Source: Rachicladosporium sp. CCFEE 5018 (Eukaryota; Ascomycota; Dothideomycetes; Cladosporiales; Cladosporiaceae). Taken from it: a stretch of DNA of 64,000 bases. This document shows, piece by piece, positions 1 to 11,098 of this stretch; the first letter of the stretch is position 1; the number at the start of each line of letters is the position of its first letter. The stretch covers positions 1,868,106-1,932,105 of the forward strand of contig KZ111140.1 in the NCBI GenBank assembly GCA_002077045.2, read 5' to 3'. The position numbers were made by a program, and so were the translations under genes. The notes under the pieces were generated by a model, which was not told the DNA's origin, ran no database searches, and saw only the letters and a program-made list of their open reading frames with translations.

Positions 1-3000
1 CTTTTGGTGTCGTGTTTCGCCGGTGAAGGTGTGGGCGAACGGAATCGCTTGATATCCGAGAGAATGAAGAAGCGGCGGGAGATAGATCCCAGCGGTGGAA
101 ACTCAAGGAGCTGTAGCCTGCAGTGTTGGAGTATAGATGACAGAGTACTTCGCATATTAGCGTCAGACTTGTTGGGTAGTGATGCAGTGTCGAAGCGGAT
201 GCAGTGAGGAGGAACTTGGTGGATCTGCAATTGAGCAAGTGCGTAATTACGCCACAACAAGTCACGAGCTTGGCCTTAAGCGAGATCACTTCATGGCTTC
301 AACGACGAGATCAAGAAGCTGAACCACGAGAACGAAGCAGGTTGGGCATCATGGCCAACGATCGATCGATCAACGAGTGACTACGTTTCAATACATCTAT
401 CTACTCCAGTGCCAGCGCCCGCTCCAACGATCAATGGTTGTGTCCGTTGTCCGACGCGCAGTCTTGAATATCGTGTATTACCGCCTTCCCACACCATGAG
501 CTCGGCAGTCTCCCAGTCGACCAAACGAAGGGTACTACGGAGCGCAATATCCTTCTCTACTGATCGATCACTATAAATAAAGATTGTGTCTTTCTTAGGG
601 GAAAGTCAGGCAAGTAGCAAAGCCCACGAGCAGAGTCGTCGATTAATCATTCCCTTCCCACGCATGGCACCGATCTTACAGGATGCCACGAAGGCAAGCC
701 CTTCGTCACTTGCAGGCGTTGACTAAATCCGCTCTGGCCGGTCTCACTCCTGCAGCGACTTGCGATCAATCGTACAGCTATCGCTGCTTCCGTCGGCGGC
801 CTGGGTCGACACGAAACGGGACAAATGGATGATCAACGATGGGTACGTGCGGAAAAGAACGGGCGATTGGACAGCAGCAGCACAGGATTGACGAGGCAGA
901 GTCAGATCAAATGACAAGTTACAGCGCTTTGAGACAGGAAGGTTAGAAGATGCTGGAGTGGATACGTAACTTGTGACAGACAGCCTACGATAGGAAGAAG
1001 GACCATGAACGGGCTGACTACTCACAGGACCATGACTTGTCTCGCGGGAACAGATCCCTTCGGCGCTAGTTATGCCGGATTGAGCAGTGCAGTCGTCAGA
1101 TATTCCTAACAACGCATCGCCTTAGGCACGCTCGACTATCGATCAATGGAACACATGGCCTGGCGGGAGATTGTGCGCCTACTTGGGAATCTTCGTCTCC
1201 CGCATTGATTCAGATCGCCATTACTCTGCCGCAGTAAGTAACTCGATGTCGCTACACCCTCGGAGGAGTAAGAGAGAACACGGCGGATGAAAAACGGGTT
1301 CCACGCGACGGCACAACAGAAAAGATTAGTGACGGTTCAGCACTGCGGTGCCTCGGATTCATGAGCGTGAACGACAGCCAGCCAGTTGATGAGGAGCGCG
1401 CTCGGAGTTGCTGGAAACCATCCGCTGAGCGTCCGTGTTGCAGATGCTTGGTACGGGAACGATGGGCGAGACAATGTTGACTACCGCTGGCTGATGGGCG
1501 CAATCAGCCGCCAGACATCCAGGCGTCCCTCCATCAATGCTGGGTCCACTGATGGGAAAGCTGCGGAGCCAGTTTCGACAGCGCACGCTTGTGTGCCTTG
1601 TACGAGTGTGGGCGGAGCACAACTCTTCATCTCAGCACCACCGAGATCAGACCACTTGCACCAGCGACCTTTGTCAGATTCTGCGGAATGGGACTTAGAG
1701 CAGGATCATGTGCAAGGTGAGTATAGTGCCAAGCAGTGTTAACTTCGCTGTCTGCCATGCAAAGTGGAGTTGAATACAAAGGTCTTCGTTTGTGTTGACG
1801 AAGTGAGGTGAGATGAAGGATGCTGCGGGCGGAACGGCACACTCAAAATCCTGCCAAGGTCTCCACTCCAGCAATCAAATGCAGACCTCACCTCTTATCG
1901 ACGTCGCTGTTCTGGCCATCTGCGGGCAATGCAGACGATTTCTACACGACGTCAACCTCTCCTCAAGAGCGTGTTCAGCCATCAAGCGGTCGAGTGCTCG
2001 CACAGCTGTTCTGATTGATCTCCCCATTGTCGAAAACGAGTCCTCGATCGCCAAAGCCTGGCACATTTACCGCAATGCGAATAGCAAGGAGCTCGCAGCA
2101 TCCACGGTTCTCAGGCTATATATTCAATGGCAGTCGCTCCGGTAGTGTCAGCTGCTGCGTCTTGGTGGCACGGTCATGGGTTCGGAGAGAAGAATAGGAG
2201 TTGGAGCGTGCCAGAGCGGCGAGACAACGGGTCAATGGCAAAATTGGCAGGTTCGCGCGCCGGATGGGCATCACTTGCGCCTTCATCCGCGATGTCGTCT
2301 TGAGGCTGTAGGGGAGGATGTCGCGCACGAGACGTATGGCACGTATATTACTCTACTCGTCTTAATGTCGTTGAACGCACAATGTTCCTGGCCCCCTGTC
2401 CTTGCAAAGCCACGGATTTCCTCTTTCCTACCCATAGGCATTGACGTAGCTAAGAAGACAAGCCAATTCATGTCCATGTCGGCTCCGCAATGTGGTCGCA
2501 CCAAGGCGTGTATGCCGATGCGACGCCTATGTGGTCACATGCTAGGCCGGGTCTCACGAGCCCACTAGTTGCGCCAATTGCATCGACAACAAGCGATCAA
2601 CAACATGTCGGGCGGTCGCTCGAACGCGTAGCGTTGCAGGACCAATAGCAGTGATGACACATCACCGAACCTACAAACTCGTTTTTCATACATTATATAC
2701 GTAGAAGTTGGCACCTGTGTCACCACCTCTAGTCCCCGCTGCCAGATGAGGAAGAGGAGGAATGGGACTGGGGGTGCTAATGGTCTAATGGTATCATAAG
2801 CTAACGTGTGCCCGAAGGATCCTCCCGAACCACCGAACATGGGCCCAAGGCCATCTTTTTCGACCGAGTTCGTACCTCACATTTTGCTCATAAACAACAT
2901 GCGTACGATCAGATAGATACCATCAAACGGGCACCAATGATACACCTGCAAGTATGAGAAATTTATGTTCCATTTGTGGCGAATTATTTTTGTTTTGTGA

Positions 3001-3182
3001 CCAGCGTAGAAGTCGGGCAAGTACGTCGACGATCGATACGCGTGATCTACATAGTCCATTCGACGCTTAAACGCGACCTTGTTCGCCCTCAAATGTGCTT
3101 TTGATCTCACGCACACCGAAACACAAAGAGCGATTGTACGCGCCGAGAACCACCACACAAGTACAATCGATCGAACGTGAGC
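1..3182. other. left flank and 5' part of copy A without a supported gene
   Basis: No gene can be supported here. Bases 1-1555 are the only part left of the repeated block and have no counterpart in the window. From 1556 the sequence is matched by copy B (29737 onward). Two ATG-started open frames of 110 and 130 codons (1813-2145 and 2176-2568) are open in both copies, but almost all differences between the copies change the amino acid, so they do not behave like protein-coding sequence. No tRNA, transposon end or long inverted repeat was recognised. Confidence 0.5.
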
Positions 3183-3792
3183 ATGTGCAACTTCCCTGTC
3201 CTGTGTGGCGCCACTGCTGGTTCTACTACGGTTGCCAGAACTTTGAGGTGTTCTTCCGCTGCCCTTGCGAATCGGGCATTACCCCGTGTCCCAACATAAT
3301 CACGTCGGAGCCGGTGAGACTCGATGTTATGGAAGACGGTATCTGTTCAGAGTGCGCAGTGTATAGACTGACTTTTCCTCAAATCTTGACGGGATTCGAC
3401 TGACAATACACAGAAAGGGACTAAAGGTGCCAGAAGCACTACCAGAACGCCCACCTACGCCCATAGGACAGCGATGGGTGCTAGAGGACACTGTGGACAA
3501 TTGGAGCATCAACGAGGTGACAGGATTCGCCTACGACGGGCTGGGGGGAGCTATGAGGACATATGGTGTAGTAACGAGGATCGACCCTGCTGAGGAGGCC
3601 AGAGAGGCTATGAAAGAAGCGGTCGAGGTACTTGTGGCGGACGGAGCAGTAGTTCTGGATGTAGAGGCTACAGCTATGGAGTGCGAAACGGCAGACATGG
3701 CAGTCGAGGACACTGCTGATGGCGGAGGAGTCGCTGCGATCAACGAAGAGTACGAGAAGATGATGGCGGAGATCAAAGATACGGGGCTGTGA
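3183..3792 (+). pseudogene. small cysteine-containing hypothetical protein, copy A, frameshifted exon 1
   Basis: This is the copy-A version of the two-exon gene at 31362-31972. The intron 3361-3413 (53 bp) begins GTATAG and ends with a strong fungal branch and acceptor (CTGAC then ACACAG). Exon 2 is 3414-3792. The equivalent start codon is at 3183, but copy A lacks one T near 3201 that copy B has (CCTGTG against CCTTGTG). Reading from that ATG therefore leaves the frame and stops in exon 1. The exon frame is open further upstream to an ATG at 3095, so a shifted N-terminus remains possible. A sequencing error is also possible. The C-terminal half is acidic and Ala/Glu/Met-rich. No function recognised. 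Confidence 0.5.
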
Positions 3793-5772
3793 GTATTGGA
3801 GTATGATACACAAGAGGACGCGGCCTACAAAGCCTCCGTATCCTCACTGTTCCACCGCAGTCACTGTACCGGGCGGTCGCTGCATGGTAACCGTAAGGAC
3901 CTGACGCACACTACTTGGAATGCTACGCTGCTGTTCGATAACTTGCCATGTCAACAAAGCGATTGACCTTGATGCTTGTAATTCACAATGAATATCTCTT
4001 CTCTAGCGCTTTGCCAAACGGCAAAGACGACCAATGAAAGGGGGTTCGCGTCACAAGGCGGCAGTGTAAGGCCATGGACACGTGGTCACAAAGGAACCTG
4101 GAGAGTGGGAGCAAGGCACTCTCCAGGGTTGCACATCCTGAGACCCAATACAAAAATTGAGCCCGCTAACTTGCGGCACCCTGCCGAAAGTCAGGGCGCT
4201 CAGAAAGTGGACATGAAGAAGAAGAAGAAGGGAAAAGGAAAAAGTGAGAAAGAGAATTACTTAAGTAGTCCACCGAGAGGGAGCCAAGACGCTAGCGTTA
4301 GCTTCTCGCTTGCCTGAGGAACAACAAGGCACACATAGCTGTGACGACGGTGATGCAGCTGCCAAGACGCGCCTCGAAGCGTCAGGATGTTCTCAAGGAT
4401 TTCTTAACTTCGTTGAGAGCACTCCAGCCGAATGATCGCCCATTATCGTCATATTGCTGCAGCGAGCTTCTTCAATCCGTTACATCAATCCCATCCTTCG
4501 TGGGACGCATCGATACAGAGAGCCCCAATCGATTGTGCGATTGTAGAATTGCCACAGTACCTACAGGATACTGTAGATCAGGCTGACCGCAGTGATAGAG
4601 TAGAGGCCTCGCGAAACATGCCACAGATCATCGGAGACGTTTATCGACCATCAATACTAGGAACCGCCGGAGCCCAAGTGCTTGATTCAACACGACCGAA
4701 GGATAACCTGGAGTGCGGACTAGCGTTCGACATGGGTTGATCGGGTCATTCGTACGCGCTTCTTCCAAGTTTCGATAGTGAGACTGTCTCAAGGACGTTT
4801 GACAACACCTCGGTAAGACCAGCTCTCAACCGCCCTACAGAACACGACAATATGCTGACTAGCGGATGCGGACGTAGCTTTCGAGAAGCGAGATCATGTT
4901 CGCGGTATTAGGCATAATGATCAGTGCACTTCCTATTGTTGCACAGGACAAATCAAGAACGCAAAAAGAGAAGAACTTGGCTACGGGATACGTGATGCGG
5001 AGATGAGAACTTCGGACGTACTGATCGTCGTGATCATATGCCCTCTCCAACAAGCCGATGACACAATCAGCTATCGCTCATCCAGGCCCCCGACTCACTG
5101 CTTCAGGATAGAGCCGAGCGAAAGGTGAGGGTTCGTTTCGAACGCGTCGAGTGAGGACTTCTGCTCTACATGCCTGCAATTCTGCCGCGATCACGGGATG
5201 TCATGACTCACCTGTCCCCTAAATCAAGTTGGAACTCATATCAACCCTTCGAGAATGACGGCGATGCGCTATAACATCCAAGCTGCTCGAGAACGCGTTC
5301 GGACAATGGCATTTGTCACGACGCGATGAGGCGCTGTACCAGATCTTCGACCGTCCGGATCGTGGGCAAACCTTGAGGTCATATCTTTCGCGATGTAAGC
5401 TCTTTTAATTTGGCACGATGCAATGTTCATCGAAGTGCTGGACGGATGAGTGACGATGCTGATGAAGTGACGTCCAAAGAAGCGCAGCTTCACCGAAGTG
5501 AATGCCAAGGACGTCCGTGCACAAGGGGTCACTTCTCGCGCCGCATGCACGGTTTGCATGACTGCTGACCGCATGACCCTCTCGACTGACGATGAGTGAG
5601 CTCAGAAGAGACTATCAAAGACTACCGATCATATGTATACTTCGTACAGGCGTCTCATCATACCGCAGTCAGACTTGCAGCCGTCATCACCTTCCTAATG
5701 CTGTTCGTGTATCTTTTCTACCCAGCGTTTCCCCTTGAGCCGTTTCATACCTAATCTTGTGTTTGTCTTGTA
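3793..5772. other. intergenic, no supported gene
   Basis: Nearly 2 kb between the small plus-strand gene and the 3' end of the M28 gene. Short open frames (for example 4432-4740) change length and frame in copy B. Copy A carries about 140 bp at 4709-4848 that is absent from copy B between equivalent bases. A purine tract of repeated GAA/AAG lies at about 4213-4252. A perfect 11-bp hairpin at 4097-4127 is listed separately. Confidence 0.5.
4097..4127. other. 11-bp perfect inverted repeat, possible RNA hairpin
   Basis: Arms 4097-4107 (CCTGGAGAGTG) and 4117-4127 (CACTCTCCAGG) are perfect inverted repeats around a 9-base loop. About 35 bases downstream, roughly 4158-4205, the sequence can fold as a three-way junction: an outer GAGC/GCTC pair, a CCGC/GCGG hairpin and a CCCTG/CAGGG hairpin. 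In copy B one change shortens the first stem, one breaks a pair in the CCGC stem, and one turns a G-C pair into a G-U wobble. Conservation therefore gives only weak support for an RNA. Confidence 0.3.
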
Positions 5773-8314
5773 TCAAATTGCCTTGATGCTCTCTCCGGCC
5801 TTTGCCACCGCATTCGCGCAGATTCCGATCCATCGCTTCACCTGCTTCTTCCGCTCTTCCGCAGTCCACTTCTCGTCTCCATACTCCAATGCTTCCCAGA
5901 CGCCCGGGAATGTCGCACCAGCGTACCCAGTCCAGATACCTGGGGCAAAGACAATGTGCTTGAACCAAGTCCTGCTGTCAAGCCCAGGCGCGTAATAGAA
6001 GTCGCGCTCCAGCCGCTTGTATGCGGTATTGACAGCCTGGACGCTGGTATAGAGCTTGGAGCGCACATGCGTGGACGGAGGCGAGGTTCCCGCGGTCGCA
6101 GAGTCTACAAATGCAGCCCAAGAATCAAGAGCCGTAGCATGGTCTCGGAAGTTGGCGATGGCCCGCGTGAGGGGCGCAAGAATCTTGGCTGCTTCAACAG
6201 AGAGCTCTGCTTTCGTGACAGTAGAGCCGAGGAGCTCTTTGACACCGTCCTGCAGATGCCCAAGGTACCTCTCGAGCCCGGCAGCATAGTCGACAGCATT
6301 GAAACTTATGACCGGCTCCTCACTCAACTTCGCCGCTAACAGTGCGATGATCTTGGCGATTGTCTCGTGGTACAAGAACCCAGGGTCACCGTACTTGTCC
6401 ATCCAGGCAAAAGAGTCGTAGTTTGAGTGGTAGTGGTACACTCCCTTCACTTCGCCACTACCACCCGGCAGATTGCCACCCGGCGAACCGGAGAACTCCA
6501 CGTTGATGCTTGGAATGCCAGCGAAGTCTTGGAACGCAGTGAAGTCGCTACCACTGCCCATGGTACTAATATGCCCACTCCATAGGCTGCCGACCGTCTG
6601 ACCTGCGATAGTCTGATTTGGGCTTGGGACCTGCAGCGCAACGTCCATGATGGCTTTATTGAGCAGCGGTGCCGCAGCCACAGCGAAGTCGGGGCCGATG
6701 GCACCAACGTCAACATTGATATAAGCCACCGCGGCATCAGTGAGCCAAGGAATGTACTCCTCAACCCATTCAGTGCTGCCGATGAGGCCGTATTCTTCTC
6801 CATCCCACGATGCGAAGACGATGGTTCGCTGTGGTTTCCAGCCTTTCGATAGAGCTACACCGAACGATCGAATGACCTCGTTGAGCGAAGCAGAGCCAGA
6901 ATTGGGATCTGCTGCTCCGCCAGCGATCCAAGCGTCGCGGTGATTGCCGATGATGACGACCTCGTTCGCGATACTGCCGTTGATGACGCCGATGGTGTTC
7001 CAAAGCGGCGTAGTGACGTACTCCTGGGTGTTGACGAGGTTGATGGTCACCCCTGGCGGCGAGGGGCCGATGGAGTACGATACGTTCTTATACCCAAGCC
7101 CTCCGCTGTGCTCCGGCCAGATCGCTGTAGCGTTTGGTCCTATATGATTGAGAGCGCGTAGGAATGGCAGTGCTTCCGCGTAGGAGACGGGGAGTGAAGG
7201 GATCACCGGTATCTTCCCCTCGGTGGGCTGACGTGGGACACCTGGTTTCGATGGGTAGCCAATGGTCGTAGGATCTCCAGGGCCAATGCCTGCAATAGTC
7301 AGTGACTGCAGTCACAAAGCCTTACCGCCGAGACTTACTCAAGTACTCCACGCTACCTCTCTGCACCGCGCTCGGATTTCTCGCTGGACCAGCAGGATAC
7401 GGCTTGTATCCGTTCTCCTCGGTAATGTCACCATCATCACCGGGATCCGAGTAGATCACCACGCCGATCATGCCCAGGTCTTCTGCGCGTTTGACCTTCA
7501 ATCCGCGGAAGATACCGCCATACTTGACGAAGGCAATCTTGCCCTCAAGCGCGATGCCAGCATCGACAAGAGCCTGGAAGTCCGCGTACGTGCCATAATT
7601 CGCATACACATACTGTGCCGTGACGTTCCCACTCGCGGAGTAGCCATGAAACACTGGTATCCGATCTTCTAGCCCGGTTGTTGGATCGTCTTCAAGAACG
7701 TCTTCCTCAAGCGTCGCTTCGAATGCAGCTTTTCCTTCGTCCAGCAGCGCCAGGCGATGGCTGATCGGGTAATTGATGTACACTTCGTAGTCCACCACAT
7801 GACTTTTCACTCCCCACTCTTGCCAGCGATCACGAGTCCACTCTGCCTGGCTGAGATTCTTGCCAGCAAGATGCGGGCCGGCGGTGTAATACTGACTCCA
7901 CTCGCGAGCTTTCGCGGCTGACGGTGTAGTGAGGAGTATGTCTTTCAGATCGGCATAGTCCAATCCATTCCCTGCTGGCCATGCAGGATGGGGCAGGTAG
8001 TTGGTCGCAAATTCGATGGACGATTCTGGATCATCGCCGAAGAGGTCGCTCTCTCCTGCTAGCAGGACACACACAGCGACTATTGCGAGGGTAAGGAATG
8101 GGATGGTGATCAAGCCAATCGTGCACATGCGGCGCAGCTAGTATGGTGTTGGTGGTAGACATGATACTGGTGGAGAAGCTACACTTACTCTGGCATTGGA
8201 GTAGCGCTCTCTTCGCTCGTCTACGGGCACATGCTGCAGCAGAGGCGTGTGCTCAGACGACATCTCGGCCTTCTCGCTTCCGGCGGAGGGTTGCTGCTGT
8301 GCTGAACGTGCCAT
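5773..8314 (-). CDS. M28 family glutamate carboxypeptidase II-like peptidase (PSMA/Vps70-type), copy A
   Basis: Predicted single-pass type II membrane zinc metallopeptidase of 813 residues, in the family of human PSMA/GCPII and yeast Vps70; such enzymes remove C-terminal residues from peptides. Three exons join in frame: 8314-8189, 8137-7339 and 7289-5773, with introns 8138-8188 and 7290-7338 (GTAAGT donors; the second has a CACTGAC branch). The start gives a 42-residue cytoplasmic head, then a membrane anchor at about residues 48-66, a PA-type domain at about 160-300 and the peptidase domain. Metal ligands by family pattern are His425 in GNHRDAW, Asp436 in ADPNSG, Glu474 after catalytic Glu473 in DGEEYGLIG, Asp502 and His596 in YHSNYDSF; all are present. 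A C-terminal dimerisation domain follows. Substrate is unknown. It lies just downstream of the decarboxylase on the same strand. Confidence 0.9.
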
Positions 8315-8921
8315 TGATGGGTATGAAGACCGGAGTGGAAAGCTCTACAGCGCTGTCTCTAACAGCAGCTGTCGCGCAGGAGTGTCCCTCAACATAGCGC
8401 GCTAATATCGATACATACTACCCCGAATCGCATCACTGCTTACCCTCAAGGCGAAAAGACATCGAGATCTTGTGCCTTCCCAATTGGGACAAGCCTAGAT
8501 GTGATCAGGCATCTCCGCGTTGACGACATAGAACAGTGACGGAAGCTGAGGTATGTATTCTGCTAATGGGCATGAAGGCACGCTTCTGGGCGAACGATCA
8601 TTCACACTTGCGTTACATCAACGACGCATAGTAATCGTGACAGCAACGGGTCCTTGGTGTGTCATAGCGAACGAGCATGTCCATCCCCCCACGGCACTCC
8701 CATCCTTAGACCTGCTATCTGTAGTGGACACAGACAGTCTGAAGGACTTCAAGATAGCTGGGGGTATACATGTCGAGATTTGCGCCGCAAGACACGCCAT
8801 ATCCCACGTGAAGACTACACTCTGACGAAAACGTGCTGCATCCCGTATATCGCACTGTCTTATGGTAATAGTTCTACTTACGATCATTTCGCCTTGGCAT
8901 CACGTCAGGCCACAGAGAGAC
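8315..8921. other. intergenic, promoter of the M28 gene and 3' end of the decarboxylase
   Basis: About 600 bp that should hold the M28 promoter (minus strand) and the decarboxylase 3' UTR. I see no conserved open frame and no obvious TATA or CAAT element. Confidence 0.4.
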
Positions 8922-10298
8922 TCATACAGTCACGATCGACTTGCCTCGCTTCGCCAGAACCTCATCGAATGAATTGTCCAAGATACCGAGCGCTTCGTCA
9001 ATCTCATCTGCAGTGACAGTGACCGGTGGCGCCAGACGAAAGACTCCGCCCATACCAGGCAAGTTCACGATATTGCAGGACAGACCATTTCGCATCGCAG
9101 TCTCAGAGACACATTGCCCGAGATCGGTCCCGGGCGACTTGGTCACAGCATCGGCGATGATCTCAATTCCCTGTAGTAGACCTCTGCCTCGCACGTCGCC
9201 AATGCACCAGTACTTCTCTTGAAGCTTCAGTAGCCCTTTACGAAGCTGATCCCCTCGCTCTGCAGCTTTTCGACAGTAGTCGTCGCGATTGACGATTTCC
9301 AAAACTTTAGCTCCGACTGCAGCGGTCAAAGGGTCGTTGAGATGAGTGGTGAGCCATAGAAAGCCAGCTTCCGTGCAACCTCTCTCGATCTCTCCCGTAG
9401 TAGTGACAGAAGCCAGCGGCAAGCCGCACCCGAGGGTCTTTGAAAGGGCAAGAACGTCAGGCACGACCCCCTCCTCGTTCTCGAAGGCAAACATCTGCCC
9501 GGTGCGGCCAACTCCGGTCTGTGCCTCATCCATGATGAGTAGCATTCCACGCTTCTTGCACTCTTGAGCCATGCGGGTCAGGTAACCCTTCGGCGGCACA
9601 AGGATACCACCAGTCGAGAGTATGGGTTCCATGATGAAGGCAGCGAGGGATCCGACGCTCTGACGATCAACCATTGACCACCCGAACTCAAGCTCAGTCT
9701 CCCAATCGTAGGATCCGTCCGCCTTCTTGAATGTAGAGCGATAGGCGTATGGTGCTGGGAAAGCAAGCTGACCCGGCATAGCAGGCCCGCCATTTCTTCT
9801 GCCAGCGGAGTAAGTAGCAGATCCGGAGCCTGAGGTCAGACCGTGATAGCTGGCTGAGAATGCCACAATCTCGAACTTGCCGGTGTAGTACTTGGCGATC
9901 TTGATGGCGGCCTCAGTACTTTCTGAGCCAGTGTTGAGGAAGAAGGACTTCTCAAGAGGTGCTGGAAGGACCTGTGCAAGCCGTTCTGCCAGCTCAATGA
10001 CAGGCTCGGTGACCATGCTGCTCAGGAGATGATCGAGCTGCGCGACTTGCTGATTGACGACCTTCACGATCTCGGGATGCGAGTGTCCAAGCAGTGAGCT
10101 CATCTGTCCAGATGTGAAGTCGAGAATCTGCCTGCCGGAGGCATCATAGAGCCTGGTCCCCAGAGCTTTGGTGATTATTACAGGGGAGGGTACAACGCCG
10201 GTGTGCATCAAGTACTTGTCGGCTCGCGGCCAGAACGTATCAACCACAACTAGCTTAGCTGGCGGAGCTGTGGTCAGGGTGGTCGTGATTGTCGACAT
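8922..10298 (-). CDS. dgdA: 2,2-dialkylglycine decarboxylase-like PLP enzyme (class III aminotransferase fold), copy A
   Basis: Class III PLP enzyme of 458 residues without introns. It resembles bacterial 2,2-dialkylglycine decarboxylase along its whole length; that enzyme decarboxylates 2-aminoisobutyrate or isovaline and then transaminates pyruvate. Shared motifs include DFTSGQM with the substrate Gln at about 65, GSESTEAA, EPILSTGG with Ser228, MDEAQTGVGRTG with the PLP-nitrogen Asp257, LSKTLGCGLP with the Schiff-base Lys287, and GMGGVFRLAPP with the carboxylate-binding Arg. The bacterial active-site Trp in SWHG is Tyr here (SYHG). The ATG at 10298 is used; the frame extends 15 bases upstream but only to GTG. 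TATATA lies about 75 bp upstream. A divergent Zn2Cys6 regulator follows, which suggests inducible control. An omega-aminotransferase is the main alternative, but the DFTSGQM and GMGGVFR motifs favour the decarboxylase. Confidence 0.85.
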   Translation of the reverse strand: MSTITTTLTTAPPAKLVVVDTFWPRADKYLMHTGVVPSPVIITKALGTRLYDASGRQILDFTSGQMSSLLGHSHPEIVKVVNQQVAQLDHLLSSMVTEPVIELAERLAQVLPAPLEKSFFLNTGSESTEAAIKIAKYYTGKFEIVAFSASYHGLTSGSGSATYSAGRRNGGPAMPGQLAFPAPYAYRSTFKKADGSYDWETELEFGWSMVDRQSVGSLAAFIMEPILSTGGILVPPKGYLTRMAQECKKRGMLLIMDEAQTGVGRTGQMFAFENEEGVVPDVLALSKTLGCGLPLASVTTTGEIERGCTEAGFLWLTTHLNDPLTAAVGAKVLEIVNRDDYCRKAAERGDQLRKGLLKLQEKYWCIGDVRGRGLLQGIEIIADAVTKSPGTDLGQCVSETAMRNGLSCNIVNLPGMGGVFRLAPPVTVTADEIDEALGILDNSFDEVLAKRGKSIVTV

Positions 10299-10403
10299 TT
10301 TGATTATTCGCACGATACGGCAATGTAAATGGTCAAGAGAAGAGAGTAACGAGTCAAAGATTGAGCCAGACTTATATACTTACCGTCGTTTGACACACCA
10401 TCG

Positions 10404-10423
10404 GACGGCCAAGCACGGCCGTC
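10404..10423. promoter_or_regulatory. inverted repeat GACGGCC-N6-GGCCGTC, candidate operator
   Basis: Arms 10404-10410 and 10417-10423 are perfect complements around AAGCAC and contain CGG/CCG triplets, the half-sites that dimeric Zn2Cys6 proteins usually bind. It lies about 25 bp upstream of the decarboxylase TATA. The same 20 bases occur in copy B at 38433-38452. Binding by the adjacent regulator is inference. Confidence 0.45.
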
Positions 10424-10665
10424 GAAGCTATCAGGTCACTGGTCAAGTTCCTTCGCGGGACAGAGTCGAATCCGTGATGCGTAGAATACGCGTGCGCGAA
10501 GATCAGAGGGACGTTGGTGAGGAACTGATAGGAAAACTGAACAAGCTTCCCTACTTCGGCGGCTTTGCGGGAAACTGACTAGATGACCAATGGCCCACTG
10601 TTGAGACTCGTTGTAGATTGTTAGGGGCAGGCGCAAACGCTGAGAATCTGAGAGATCTACCGTGG

Positions 10666-10679
10666 ATCCACGCGTGGAT
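10666..10679. promoter_or_regulatory. 14-bp perfect palindrome with central ACGCGT
   Basis: ATCCACGCGTGGAT is its own reverse complement. It lies in the divergent promoter and is identical in copy B (38696-38709). The centre ACGCGT is the MluI-box core bound by fungal APSES-type factors, so cell-cycle factors are an alternative to the local regulator. Confidence 0.35.
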
Positions 10680-11098
10680 GCGGATCCGGAAATTTGTAAC
10701 GGCAAACTTGGCCCTATCCTTACCCGGCTATCTTTGCAGCACCACCATCACTTCATAGTCTGCTCATGCTCAGACACAGCGCGCAGTATCTGCGGATTAC
10801 TACAGAAGACTCTTCCCAGAGCTCTCAGCACGAGTGTGGGCAGTCCTCTAGCCGGTCCGTTTCTCCACACAGTCTGGAATGCGCTTCCGACGCTATCATT
10901 GCAGCCACGACAGCGAGAGTCAAGCGTACAATATCAGTGAGAAATGCTAGGCAAGACATGCTGCGGTTGAAGGGAGATCCCTCAAGTACTGATAGGTATC
11001 TTGCGGGTACAATCACCTACTGTCTCGCCGCTGTAGCCATCGCAACGGCCGCCGATAATACGGTCTCCAACTGATGGTCAAGGAGTCGAGGTCAGGCA

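Larger units (their letters stand above)
10299..11098. promoter_or_regulatory. bidirectional promoter between decarboxylase and Zn2Cys6 regulator
   Basis: The 800 bp separate two divergent start codons. TATATA at 10373-10378 is placed as the TATA element of the decarboxylase. A 7-6-7 inverted repeat (10404-10423) and a 14-bp palindrome (10666-10679) are both unchanged in copy B although the surrounding sequence differs at several percent of sites. No gene is seen inside. Confidence 0.55.

Noticed and set aside
1813..2568. Two open frames of 110 and 130 codons, kept in length in copy B.
   Set aside because: Almost every difference between the copies changes the amino acid, and no family resemblance, splice signals or promoter were seen.
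2775..2830. Stretch GGTCTAATGGTATCAT that looks like a tRNA D-arm.
   Set aside because: No matching acceptor stem, anticodon arm or GGTTCGAATCC-type T-arm could be placed.
2565..2840. Minus-strand 91-codon frame starting MFGGSGGSFGHTLAYD.
   Set aside because: A 2-bp indel in a TA run truncates it in copy B; no family known.
4432..4740. 102-codon frame, extended to 182 codons in copy B.
   Set aside because: Length depends on the 140-bp indel and composition looks non-coding.
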